From Candidatus Sulfopaludibacter sp. SbA3 (GTDB lineage: Bacteria > Acidobacteriota > Terriglobia > Bryobacterales > Bryobacteraceae): DNA of 64,000 bases. Under the pieces are notes generated by a model, which saw nothing but the letters and a program-made list of their open reading frames with translations, ran no database searches and had not been told where the DNA came from. Within the stretch, counting starts at the first letter, position 1, and each line of letters opens with the position of its first letter. Shown in pieces: positions 53,816 through 62,583 of the stretch. A program made the translations under genes and the position numbers. The stretch is from assembly GCA_945890485.1 (NCBI GenBank), contig CAMDCN010000001.1, positions 620,001 to 684,000 on the forward strand. Reading direction: 5' to 3'.

Positions 53816-55005
53816 TGCCTTCCCCGCCCCGTTTCGATTTCGACCATGTGCCCGTGACGTTTGCGGCCTATTTTGTGGAGCAGTTGCGGGGATGGGATAG
53901 GCTGTTTCCGGCTGAGCAGGAGTATTTTGTGCGGCTGGGCGCGCACTTGGAGAAGGCCCCGGCGGCGCTTTTTGCCGGCCTCGCGGCATTGGAGCCGCGG
54001 ATGGGCGTGACGGCGAAGACGTGGCCGCGGGGACGGTTCACGCTGGAGCAGGTGGACTTTTTGAACCGGAATCCGCTGTATCCGGAGTGGCGGCGGGAGA
54101 TCACAGCGATTTTCGATGCGATCAGCCCGGCGCTGGATGCGGCCGTGAAGGGGCGGCCACGGCTGGTAATCGTGCTGGGTCCGGCCGACTTGCCCGTGGG
54201 GCCTGACCGGATGTGGACGAGGCTGCCGAAGGGGCGGCGCGTATCGCTGACCGTACCGGAGGATCTGGCGCAGTATGTGCCGCTGCTGTTGACGGGACGA
54301 GGGACGCCGGACCTGACCGCAAGCCTGCCGGACCTATGCGCGGCGGCGCGGGGGCCGCACTCGGCTTGGACGGTCGAGACGGCAGGGGCGCTGTTGGCAT
54401 GTTCGGCAAGGTCGACGCGGTTGAGCTACGACAAGCTGCTGGCCTATCGGCAACGGCTGATGGGCGAGGTGCAGAAGATTGCGGAGCAGGGGGAGGTAAA
54501 GGGGCCCCGGCAACTCGGCGAAAAGTTGAAGACGTTACAGCCGAAAGACGCGGAGTACGCCGCAGATCCGCTGATGGCGGAGTTTACCCGGGCGACGCTG
54601 CTGGCCGGGAACGGGACGCTGCTCGTGAACAACACGTTTGTGGAGTGGGCAAGCGTGCAGGCGTTGCGCCGGGCGAAACCATCGTGTTTGGTGGCGAGTT
54701 TTGGGATTCGGAACAAGGTGAAGCCGTTCAGCAGCTTGTTGATTTTCACGGATCAGGACCAGGCGACGGCGATTCCGACGCAGGCGGATATGCTGGGGTC
54801 GTATGTGGATCTGGAGATTTTTTATCAGTACGTTTGGCAAGAGGCGGGTAAGTACGTCGAGTACCGGAACAACACGGCGTATCTGTTCGTGGCCGAGGGG
54901 ATGGACGAATTGATGGTGATTGCGCCGCCGGATTTTGCGTTGCCAGCGGGCACGCTTCGCTTGGAGGCGGTACACCGGGCGTGCCGGGAGTGGCTCGGGG
55001 TTTAG
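53815..55005 (+). CDS. Protein of unknown function, last gene of the 47.9-55.0 kb operon
   Basis: 396 residues; the ATG overlaps the upstream stop. I do not recognise the family. It has no signal peptide or membrane helix. Features are an N-terminal helical region (EQEYFVRLGAHLEKAPAALF), a strand-rich segment RPRLVIVLGPADLPVGPDRM, a charged helical middle (KLLAYRQRLMGEVQKIAEQG) and a late conserved-looking stretch NNTFVEWASVQALRRAKPSC and SSLLIFTDQDQATAIPTQAD. It looks cytoplasmic while its operon partners look exported. It may act in maturation or regulation of them, but this rests on position alone. Confidence 0.55.
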   Translation: MPSPPRFDFDHVPVTFAAYFVEQLRGWDRLFPAEQEYFVRLGAHLEKAPAALFAGLAALEPRMGVTAKTWPRGRFTLEQVDFLNRNPLYPEWRREITAIFDAISPALDAAVKGRPRLVIVLGPADLPVGPDRMWTRLPKGRRVSLTVPEDLAQYVPLLLTGRGTPDLTASLPDLCAAARGPHSAWTVETAGALLACSARSTRLSYDKLLAYRQRLMGEVQKIAEQGEVKGPRQLGEKLKTLQPKDAEYAADPLMAEFTRATLLAGNGTLLVNNTFVEWASVQALRRAKPSCLVASFGIRNKVKPFSSLLIFTDQDQATAIPTQADMLGSYVDLEIFYQYVWQEAGKYVEYRNNTAYLFVAEGMDELMVIAPPDFALPAGTLRLEAVHRACREWLGV

Positions 55006-55075
55006 GACGGGAGAGGCGAGTCCGTTTGGGGATTACCCGGACGGGGTAGGCCATGCCAAACACCGCGAGAATCGT

Positions 55076-55081
55076 TATAAT
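55076..55081 (+). promoter_or_regulatory. Candidate -10 box for the giant-protein operon
   Basis: A perfect TATAAT lies 15 nt before the ATG at 55096. There is no convincing -35 match, and no Shine-Dalgarno in the short leader. If used, the mRNA would have a leader of roughly 6-8 nt. Confidence 0.35.
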
Positions 55082-55095
55082 TTTTTCTTCCCAGT

Positions 55096-55977
55096 ATGAT
55101 TCCTGCGTCCGGCGGCTCATCAGAAGACGATGGCATTGACCTGCCTTTTGACCCAGAAACTGACGTTTTCTGGTTCTATGTTGCCGAGTGCGAGGTAAAG
55201 GCGTGTACCGCCGAGTTTTACCTGAACGATATTGCGCTCATCCGGAATAGCCCGGATGGCGGCTACTATCACGCGCAGCCGGTGAACCAATACATCCTGG
55301 ACGGCACGAACGAACTGGCCATGATCATCGAGCCCGGGCCGCAGCCTTCGCTGGCGCGGAGCGGACCGCCGGAGGGCCGGCGGGAGATGGAGGTTCCGCT
55401 GACGGATCCGCGGTCGGCGACCTTGCGTCTGTGCCGGTATCCCTACGGGGCCGTGGTGGGCGGGCCGGAGCGCCAATTGATTCAGGAACTGCGGTGGCCG
55501 CAGGCGGAGCATGAGGAGCCGCATCTGTATCCGCTGCCGGTGCGGGTGGAGTTCGAACGGGCGACCGGGACGGGACCTTGGAGTTGGGAGGCGGCGGCCA
55601 AATTGACGCTGGATGCCGGGACACGGGCGGAGATCGAGAGCCTACTGAACCGGCTGTGGGCGTCATTGGCGCAAGGCGATCCGGCGCTGTTTCTGGAGGT
55701 GGCCGCGCCGCGGTTCGACGATTTGGCGGAGGCGTTTGAGGATCCGCCGTACAAGAAACGGAATGCGTTCCGGCGTCTGGAGGCGGAGATTCAGGGGCTG
55801 CAGCCGCTGGATCCGGACACGTTCGACCTGCGGTTGGCGGCGGGGGGACGGATGGTGGAGTGCCTGCAGAAAGACTGGCAGCCGGTGTTGCGGGGCGCGC
55901 CGGACGAGGCCGGCAACGAGGACCATTACGACATGTTTCTGGCCCGGCTGGAAGGAGAGTGGCGAATCGTCCGGTAG
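55096..55977 (+). CDS. Two-domain protein heading the giant-protein operon, T6SS-locus-like
   Basis: 293 residues, no signal peptide. Residues about 20-120 form a beta-sandwich-like domain: CEVKACTAEFYLNDIALIRN, QPVNQYILDGTNELAMIIEP and GPQPSLA. Residues 165-293 are mixed (RAEIESLLNRLWASLAQGDP, DNYDMF-like end LARLEGEWRIVR) and could be a small DUF4440/SnoaL-like module. The 'AEFYLNDIxL...NQYxxxGxNEL' pattern resembles proteins I associate with VgrG-linked type VI secretion loci, but this is recollection. It precedes the helper gene by 5 nt. Confidence 0.5.
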   Translation: MIPASGGSSEDDGIDLPFDPETDVFWFYVAECEVKACTAEFYLNDIALIRNSPDGGYYHAQPVNQYILDGTNELAMIIEPGPQPSLARSGPPEGRREMEVPLTDPRSATLRLCRYPYGAVVGGPERQLIQELRWPQAEHEEPHLYPLPVRVEFERATGTGPWSWEAAAKLTLDAGTRAEIESLLNRLWASLAQGDPALFLEVAAPRFDDLAEAFEDPPYKKRNAFRRLEAEIQGLQPLDPDTFDLRLAAGGRMVECLQKDWQPVLRGAPDEAGNEDHYDMFLARLEGEWRIVR

Positions 55978-55982
55978 CGTAT

Positions 55983-56363
55983 ATGGCAATCAAGTTATTC
56001 AGCTTGCGACCAGAGCAGATGCGGGTGTTGTCCTTTGCCATGAAAGCGGCCGACGAGGCCCGGCTGGTGGATCATTGTTACGAGGAGTACCCCGACGTAT
56101 GTGAGGAGCTGGGAGAGCCTGAGGTGGAACGGTTGGTCCGTTTCGCGATCGCCAAAGCGGCGGAGAACGGGTTCGATACTTACTCCGAGGTTATGATTTT
56201 CGCCGAGTTAGTGGTGGGCTACGGCGAAGATTTTGAAGAGACGCAGCCGTGGGCGCGGCTGATCTGGGAAGCGAACCTGCCACCGGACAGGAAGCTGGCG
56301 TCGTTGGCGGCGGCGGCGTCTGAAGAGAAGATTCGATCCATAACGGAAGACCCCGATGCCTAG
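55983..56363 (+). CDS. Small helical protein, resembles T6SS effector-locus accessory proteins
   Basis: 126 residues from the ATG at 55983. The pattern is LRPEQMRVLSFAMKAADEAR, YPDVCEELGEPEVERLVRFA, IAKAAENGFDTYSEVMIFAE and LVVGYGEDFEETQPWARLIW. It matches the shape of a short family (EQM...P..C..LG...LVR..I..A...GF.T...V..G.DF...PWA) that I know from beside VgrG/effector genes in proteobacteria. Its role there is unclear; chaperone-like assistance to the large neighbour is a guess. It overlaps the giant gene by 8 nt, indicating coupled translation. Confidence 0.55.
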   Translation: MAIKLFSLRPEQMRVLSFAMKAADEARLVDHCYEEYPDVCEELGEPEVERLVRFAIAKAAENGFDTYSEVMIFAELVVGYGEDFEETQPWARLIWEANLPPDRKLASLAAAASEEKIRSITEDPDA

Positions 56364-59300
56364 CTTTCAGTTTGCCGCCACATCGATCGTATCCCCGGCA
56401 CCCGCGTACGAGTCCGGGCAGGAACTCACGTTTCAGGTAGAGTTTTCGGGGCCGAACCCAACGCCAGCAACGGTGCATCTCGAGTGTCCGGGATTTGCGC
56501 AGAATCCGGCGATTGCCACGTTTGCGACCAGCACAAAGACCGCGGTGCGGACGTTGAAGGTGAAGGCGAAGATCAACGCGACGGACGGCGTCCACACGGT
56601 GACGCTGACGGGGCCGTTGGGCGGGACACTGGGGCTGCGCAAAACGGCTTCGTTCACGGTGGCGACTAAGGTGGCGGTGGCCTTCGCGACGCCTTTGATC
56701 GATAGCAAAGTGGCGCCGGACTATGAGGCCGGTGAAGAGGTGATTCTGTGCCTGGAGGCGACCGGGGCGAATAAGTACGTGGCGACGGTGGACGTCTATT
56801 GCGACGCGTTCAACCGGAATCCGGTGGGAGTGGAAATCCCGGCGGCTCCCCGGATTGGGAGTACACGGCCGCGGACGGTGAAATCGAAGATTCCGGTGAA
56901 GCTGAAGGGTCCGGCGGGGACCTACCCGGTAGAGTTCCGGGATCCGGACAATTGTACGATTGGGACGCCGGGGAGCCTGACGCTAGTAGATCCGGTGAAG
57001 GTTTCCTTCGAGACGCCGGGATTTCTCGAAGGGCTCGTCAGCCTGAAGGGCGAGCAGGACGTGACGCTGCAGTTGCGGATCGACCGAACGCCCAAGCGGG
57101 GGTTCAACGTTTCGATCCGATGCCCGGGATTTGGCAAGAGTTCTGTCCGCAAAACGAACCTGAACCCGTTTCTGTTTGAGGTGAAAAAGGGCGCCAACCC
57201 GGCGACCGTCCTGAAGGAAACGATCACTCTGGTGAAGGACGATGGCAAGTACTCGGCCGAACTTTCCTATCCGGACGGTTGTCTGATCGGGACACCGAAT
57301 GAGTTCCAGTTTGAGATTGGCCCGAAGCGGGCCGAGGCTTGGCTGAGCGATGAGCCGTTTGCGGGGGTGAGCAAAGGCACGGTGGTGAAAGACCAGATGT
57401 TGCCGCTGCAGGTCCACTTCACGACACCGCTGGAGAACGATATCCAGTTGACCGTGAAGGCGGCGGGACTGGAGCCGGCCAGCCATTCGTTTAAAATTCC
57501 GAAGGGTTCGCCTTCTCCCTTTGCGACCAAGAAGACGTTTAAACTACTGGGCGATCCGGGACTCTACCGGATTGAGTTAGAAGCGACCGATACGGTTCTG
57601 AAGAACCCGATCGACATTCGGAACGGCGGCGGCGCGACGTTCTACCAACTGCCTTGGCCGCCGGGGACACCGGGTCTGGAGTTCGCCGATGACCCGTTCG
57701 TGAAGCCGATCAACGGCGCTGACACATTCGCACCTGGTGAGCCGGTTCGCTTTCTGATGAAGCTTGACCGCGAGGTGAAGAGCATCGTGGTGCCGACGCA
57801 GGACCCGAACAAGCCGGCGCTGAAGCGGCGGGCGTTTCTGCTGAAGTCTGACGCCTTTGCGTTGAAGACGCTGGGGAACAATCCACCGGCGCGGATGGTG
57901 GCGTGCATTCTGGAGCAGGGTACCGATCCAACAAACATCGCGCCGGTGGAAGCGACGCTGCGGGAGGATATCGACTTTGGCGTGGAGGATGTGAAGAAGT
58001 TTTCGGTGGCCGTGCTGGCGGCGCCGACCACGTTTACGCTGGGGACGAAATTCGAGATTGAGATCGGGATCCGGAACTATGCGGTGGCAAGCTTTCCGGT
58101 GAAGCTACCGGTGAAGCCGGTGATTCCGGAGGGCTATGACGTCGGGACGCAGATTACGTTCCGGGTGGAGTTGAGCGAGAAGGCGGCGCGGGGCGGGGCG
58201 GACGCGGTGCTGCGGAGCCCTCTGTTTGCCACGAGCACGACAACCCCGACGGGCGACGTAGCGGTGCATTGGGACGAGGGGCGGACGATCGCGATGGTGG
58301 ACGCGCGGATTCTGGCTTCGCAAGTCGACAAGGTGCTGGGCGGCGAGTACGACGTGGAGTTGGTGGGACCGGTGAAGAAGTGCCGGTTGGCGACGGATCC
58401 GTTGAAGCTGAAGACACGGATCAAAGTGCGGCCGATGCCGATTGTTTCTTTCCGGAATGAGTGGGTTTTGCCGGCGGTGGACCCGTTGGCGCCGCACCGG
58501 GTGGGGCAGTTCGTGACGTTCCAGTTTGAGTTGGACCGCCCGGCGCCGCCGATTGGGGCGCAGTTCACGCTGACCAGCGCGTTGTTCAAAGAGCCGGTGC
58601 GATGCGAGTTCGTGGCGGGGGAAAAGCTACTGAAGGTGCGGACGCCGCTGCAGGTCGCGTCGCCAACGGGAGCGAAGACGGACATCGTGGTGACGACGCC
58701 GGAGCCGCTGGTGGGCTGCGTGGCGAGCCCCACGCCGACCGACGTGACGGACAGTTTGGAGGTGGCGCCGGCGCCGAACGTAAAGTTCAGCGTGGCTTGG
58801 ATTACACCTTCCGGGATTACCGAGTACGCCGAGGGCACGGACGTGCAGATCAGCGTAGAGCTGGACGCGGCGACCTATGAAGATGCCTATGCGCGGATCT
58901 CCTCGACGGCGTTCGGCGGGAAGAGCTACGTGGTGCAGTTTCCGAAAGGGGCGACTTCGCAAGGGGCGATTGTCCAGACCGGTAAACAGGACCATCCGGA
59001 GAAGCTTCTGCGGCCGTTGCTGGGGACGCGGCGGGGCCGGATGCTGGTGGGGATGGTCGGTTCGCCGGTGATGCTGGACCGCATTGTGAAGCCGCTTGAG
59101 AAAACGGTGACGGTGAACCTGCGGATTGGCTACGCGGACCGGACGACGCGGGCGACGAAGCTGCAGAAGATTACGGTAACGCCGATTCGGGGATGCGGTG
59201 GGAGCGACACGCGCGACATCTACGTGAAGCCGAACCTGAAGCGCAAGATTCTGAACCCGATTGCGCCGTGCCCGTTCGGCGACCCGCCCGTGGATCCGCC

Positions 59301-62300
59301 GAAATTCTGCAACATCCACCGGCTTCTGGTGCGGCAGAGCCATGGCGAGAAGCCGGCGGTGCGGGGCCATGATGGGGCGGGAACTTTTGAAATCGTGGTT
59401 TCGGATTCCGCGCCGAAGGCGCATCGGGGCGCCGTGGTGACGCCGATGCGGATTCAGATGATCGCGGGGAAGGTGTTCTACTCGATCGACGATAAGCCGT
59501 TTCATAGCACGAGTATTGAAATCATGGCGGATCGGCGCGATTACTTTTGCGAGGATCTGTTTCCGCATCTGGACCGGATGGAGAAGGCCCATCCTCACTT
59601 GACGGTGCTGCAGAAGAAGCCGTACCGGCTAGAGGCGTTAATGGCAGGCGGGGCCAGCGTCGCGCAGAGCTACAAGATGGAAGACATCGAGCTGCCGGAG
59701 TATCCGGGCTGGGTGGCGATCAATCCTGAACTGGGCATGACCGCGAAGGTCATGAAGTGGAACAAGATCAAGAAACAGGAGGATCTGGCGCAGAAGGCCA
59801 AGGGAGGGCGGCCGCTATGGGAGATTAAGCTGGCGAAGCGCCGGCAAGGCTTCGACAAGATGTTGACGAAGGGCTTGGCGGCGCTGATCGGGAAGGACGA
59901 ACTGCTGTTCTCGGACGACGATGAGGCTCTGGCGGAGGCCACGAACCTGGGCATTGATACGTCTGATGTGATCGGCGGGATTGGGCTGGGCGATTTGATC
60001 CGTTCGATCATGACGATTTGGGTGCCGCGCCTGGAACAGTACCAGGTGATTCTCGAATCGTGTGGCAATCCGGATCCGGGCAAGCCGTCGCCGAAGATTT
60101 CGGCGCCGCGGCTGGTAGCGATGATCGAGGTGTATCCGTCGGATGAGTTCTGCCTGTTCTGTAATGTGACGCCAGTGCCGGCCATGCAGTTCGGCAATGA
60201 CGGCCAGTACATGGACATCAATGGCATCAAGGACAACGAGGCGGCCAACAACACCAACCTGAAAGACGATATGCCCGGCATCACGGGGGCGAAGACCGGG
60301 CTCGAAGACACGCTGAAGCCGATTAGCGATATTCAGGTAGGCCCGGTGTTCTCAGGCACCCAGGTGACCGCGCCATTGCTGCAGCCGTTGACGGTGATCG
60401 ATACGGCGAGTACGACGGCGCCTTCGCAGAATTACGCCAACGACGAAATCAGCGGGACGCGGAACACGGTGGGGCAACTGCAATCGCACGGCGGGGGACA
60501 GGTTCACGATGTCCCCGAGTTCAGCGGGGTGGACCCGAAGCGGTCCGGCCAGTCGATGGCCCAGCTTTCGGTGAAGCCGAGGTTCACTTATCTCACCTCC
60601 GGCGGCGATGCGTTCACGATTCAGCGGAAGGATTCGATGGCGACCGAACCGCGGTATCCGGCTCCGACGCCGAACACGCGGGTGTTCCACCAGGTCTACG
60701 AGATGGACCTGTTTGGAGTGGGCGGGGCGACGGGCGAAATCACGCGGGATTGGAACATCGCCAAAGTGGGACTGGTGGTGAACGGCAATCCGAAGCCGCA
60801 GTTCAGCCCGGCGTCGGCGGCAATCTTTGGGTTGCTGTATGTGATCCGGCACTGGAGCGATTTGTGGCGGGCGCTGCAGGAGATGGTGCCGAGTTGGGGA
60901 TGGGGCGTCACGTTCGACCTTGGCTTTTTAGAAGGCGGGTTGCGGATCCGGTGGGGCTGGAAGGAGTACGAGGATTGGCGGGTGTTCCGGTGGTGGCAGA
61001 TGGAGATCAACTGCAACCTGTTCCGGATCATGGTGGAGCTGTGGGCGGGATTCCGGGCGCGGGCGCTGTTTATCAAATTTGAGTTCGTGGCGTTCGTCCG
61101 GATTGCTGGAATCCTGGGCGTGAAGGCGTCGGTGGAGCGGACTGGGCCATCGCCGGGCGACATGGAAGGCGAACTCCAGCTTACGGACCACAAGAACGAT
61201 AAGAAGGTAGCGTCTTGGAATGCCGACCTCTCTGCGACCACGACGGCGGAAGTGGGCCTGCGGATGGTGCTGTTGCATGATGGATTCCTGAAAGCGACGG
61301 GCTCCATCAAGACCGGCTACATGTTCAAATTCAAGTTCAAGGAGCCGATTGAGGGGGCGCTGGGACTGACGTTGGAGGGCTATTTCCTGGGCGTTTCCGT
61401 AAAGCTGATTGTCCAGTCCGTGGGGCTGAAGAAGTTTATTCAGGCCGAGAAGGTGCTGATTGAAGGGACGCCGGAGGGCCGGCCGCATTTCCGCCGGATT
61501 CTGTTCCCGAAGGGTTCGCATGGGCAGAAGACGCCTTGGAAGGTGAAGGATCAACTGGAGCTGATCTGGCAGAAGGTATCGGCGCAGGTGGCGCGCCTGG
61601 ACGAGGCGTTGAACGACTGGTACAAGATTCAACTGGATCTGATTATGCGCCGGAAGAAGGAGGAGTTCGAAACCGCCAGCGTTTTGAACGACCGGGCGGA
61701 CTGGCCGTGGACGGAGGACCCGGGGGTGACGATCCACATTACACCGACCGGGTACGCGATGAAGTCGACCGAGGATTCCCTTTGGCGGCAGCAGTGGGTG
61801 ATTTGTAAGGAGGCGTTGATCGCTGGGAGGGTTACGCCCATCTGGGACCTGATCGACAGCGGGAAGGTTACTAAATATAAGAAGTCTAAGTTACTCGCGA
61901 TACCCGTGGTGGGCAAGAAGCTGCACAAGAAGGTGCTCCCGTCCGAGAATCTGGCGATGGACATTATGAAGGGCGCCGAGGATGCCGAACTTGGGATTGA
62001 GAAGGTGAAGCAGGCGATTGCGACGATCAATATCAAGTTTGTCACTACGCTCGAGAAGATCGATGAAGAGTTGGAGCGGTTCGCGGATGAGGATCTGAAG
62101 GTATCCGAGGAGATTCTGGAGCTGATTGATGAGGCCAAGGACTGGGCTCTGTGGGGCGTGAGCAGCGAAAAGCTGGGCATCGATACGCGGGGTACGGTGC
62201 GCGGCATTGTGGAGGATGCGCTGGAGGACTTCGACATCGAGAAGCTGGCGAAGCTGGTTTATCAGGTGGATACGTGGCACGTCGGCGGTGAGACGACGCA

Positions 62301-62583
62301 GCCCAAACTGTTTGCGACGGTGAACAACACGGCTGTTTCGGCGCAGCCGGCGCAGTTAACGCTTTGGATTCGCGGCCGGGCGCAGACGATCGTGATGACG
62401 AATCACGGGAATAACCTGGTGGGCTTGCGCAACGCCATCAACGCTATGGAAAGTAACGTGATTGCGAGCATTGAAAAGGACGGCAATAGTTACTATCTGG
62501 TGCTAGCGCCGGAGTTGTCGAACATGGGGAACCTGGCCGTAACCGATGGCCGGGCGGGGGAGCTGATTACGGGGCGGAAATAA
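56356..62583 (+). CDS. 2075-residue protein with tandem Ig-like repeats and flagellin-IN-like C-terminus
   Basis: No signal peptide. Residues about 1-930 contain roughly eight degenerate Ig-like domains of 95-130 residues. They recur as 'Y-x-G-x-x-v-x-F-x-v-e-L ... G-x-Y-x-V-E-L ... C-x-I-G-T-P' (VHLECPGFAQNPAIATF; TYPVEFRDPDNCTIGTPGSL; YSAELSYPDGCLIGTPNEFQ). Near 945-975 is a Cys/Pro-rich linker. A soluble region follows (about 1005-1100, HDGAGTFEIVVSDSAPKAHR). Residues ~1515-1720 are Trp-rich and barrel-like (LRIRWGWKEYEDWRVFRWWQ). A charged helical segment lies at ~1880-1960. The last ~90 residues (TLWIRGRAQTIVMTNHGNNL, NAINAMESNVIASIEKDGNS, YYLVLAPELSNMG) resemble the flagellin hook IN motif. 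Function unknown; a secreted effector or adhesin is plausible. Confidence 0.6.
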   Translation: MPSFQFAATSIVSPAPAYESGQELTFQVEFSGPNPTPATVHLECPGFAQNPAIATFATSTKTAVRTLKVKAKINATDGVHTVTLTGPLGGTLGLRKTASFTVATKVAVAFATPLIDSKVAPDYEAGEEVILCLEATGANKYVATVDVYCDAFNRNPVGVEIPAAPRIGSTRPRTVKSKIPVKLKGPAGTYPVEFRDPDNCTIGTPGSLTLVDPVKVSFETPGFLEGLVSLKGEQDVTLQLRIDRTPKRGFNVSIRCPGFGKSSVRKTNLNPFLFEVKKGANPATVLKETITLVKDDGKYSAELSYPDGCLIGTPNEFQFEIGPKRAEAWLSDEPFAGVSKGTVVKDQMLPLQVHFTTPLENDIQLTVKAAGLEPASHSFKIPKGSPSPFATKKTFKLLGDPGLYRIELEATDTVLKNPIDIRNGGGATFYQLPWPPGTPGLEFADDPFVKPINGADTFAPGEPVRFLMKLDREVKSIVVPTQDPNKPALKRRAFLLKSDAFALKTLGNNPPARMVACILEQGTDPTNIAPVEATLREDIDFGVEDVKKFSVAVLAAPTTFTLGTKFEIEIGIRNYAVASFPVKLPVKPVIPEGYDVGTQITFRVELSEKAARGGADAVLRSPLFATSTTTPTGDVAVHWDEGRTIAMVDARILASQVDKVLGGEYDVELVGPVKKCRLATDPLKLKTRIKVRPMPIVSFRNEWVLPAVDPLAPHRVGQFVTFQFELDRPAPPIGAQFTLTSALFKEPVRCEFVAGEKLLKVRTPLQVASPTGAKTDIVVTTPEPLVGCVASPTPTDVTDSLEVAPAPNVKFSVAWITPSGITEYAEGTDVQISVELDAATYEDAYARISSTAFGGKSYVVQFPKGATSQGAIVQTGKQDHPEKLLRPLLGTRRGRMLVGMVGSPVMLDRIVKPLEKTVTVNLRIGYADRTTRATKLQKITVTPIRGCGGSDTRDIYVKPNLKRKILNPIAPCPFGDPPVDPPKFCNIHRLLVRQSHGEKPAVRGHDGAGTFEIVVSDSAPKAHRGAVVTPMRIQMIAGKVFYSIDDKPFHSTSIEIMADRRDYFCEDLFPHLDRMEKAHPHLTVLQKKPYRLEALMAGGASVAQSYKMEDIELPEYPGWVAINPELGMTAKVMKWNKIKKQEDLAQKAKGGRPLWEIKLAKRRQGFDKMLTKGLAALIGKDELLFSDDDEALAEATNLGIDTSDVIGGIGLGDLIRSIMTIWVPRLEQYQVILESCGNPDPGKPSPKISAPRLVAMIEVYPSDEFCLFCNVTPVPAMQFGNDGQYMDINGIKDNEAANNTNLKDDMPGITGAKTGLEDTLKPISDIQVGPVFSGTQVTAPLLQPLTVIDTASTTAPSQNYANDEISGTRNTVGQLQSHGGGQVHDVPEFSGVDPKRSGQSMAQLSVKPRFTYLTSGGDAFTIQRKDSMATEPRYPAPTPNTRVFHQVYEMDLFGVGGATGEITRDWNIAKVGLVVNGNPKPQFSPASAAIFGLLYVIRHWSDLWRALQEMVPSWGWGVTFDLGFLEGGLRIRWGWKEYEDWRVFRWWQMEINCNLFRIMVELWAGFRARALFIKFEFVAFVRIAGILGVKASVERTGPSPGDMEGELQLTDHKNDKKVASWNADLSATTTAEVGLRMVLLHDGFLKATGSIKTGYMFKFKFKEPIEGALGLTLEGYFLGVSVKLIVQSVGLKKFIQAEKVLIEGTPEGRPHFRRILFPKGSHGQKTPWKVKDQLELIWQKVSAQVARLDEALNDWYKIQLDLIMRRKKEEFETASVLNDRADWPWTEDPGVTIHITPTGYAMKSTEDSLWRQQWVICKEALIAGRVTPIWDLIDSGKVTKYKKSKLLAIPVVGKKLHKKVLPSENLAMDIMKGAEDAELGIEKVKQAIATINIKFVTTLEKIDEELERFADEDLKVSEEILELIDEAKDWALWGVSSEKLGIDTRGTVRGIVEDALEDFDIEKLAKLVYQVDTWHVGGETTQPKLFATVNNTAVSAQPAQLTLWIRGRAQTIVMTNHGNNLVGLRNAINAMESNVIASIEKDGNSYYLVLAPELSNMGNLAVTDGRAGELITGRK

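Noticed and set aside
55020..55050. Terminator after the unknown gene at 55005
   Set aside because: GTCCG/CGGAC arms can pair but no T-run follows.
58627..59598. 323-residue open frame antisense to the giant gene
   Set aside because: His/Arg-rich composition without motifs; opposite a continuous 2075-codon frame.
55096..62583. Complete type VI secretion or eCIS locus
   Set aside because: No sheath, Hcp, VgrG, PAAR or baseplate gene is visible; only accessory-like similarity remains.
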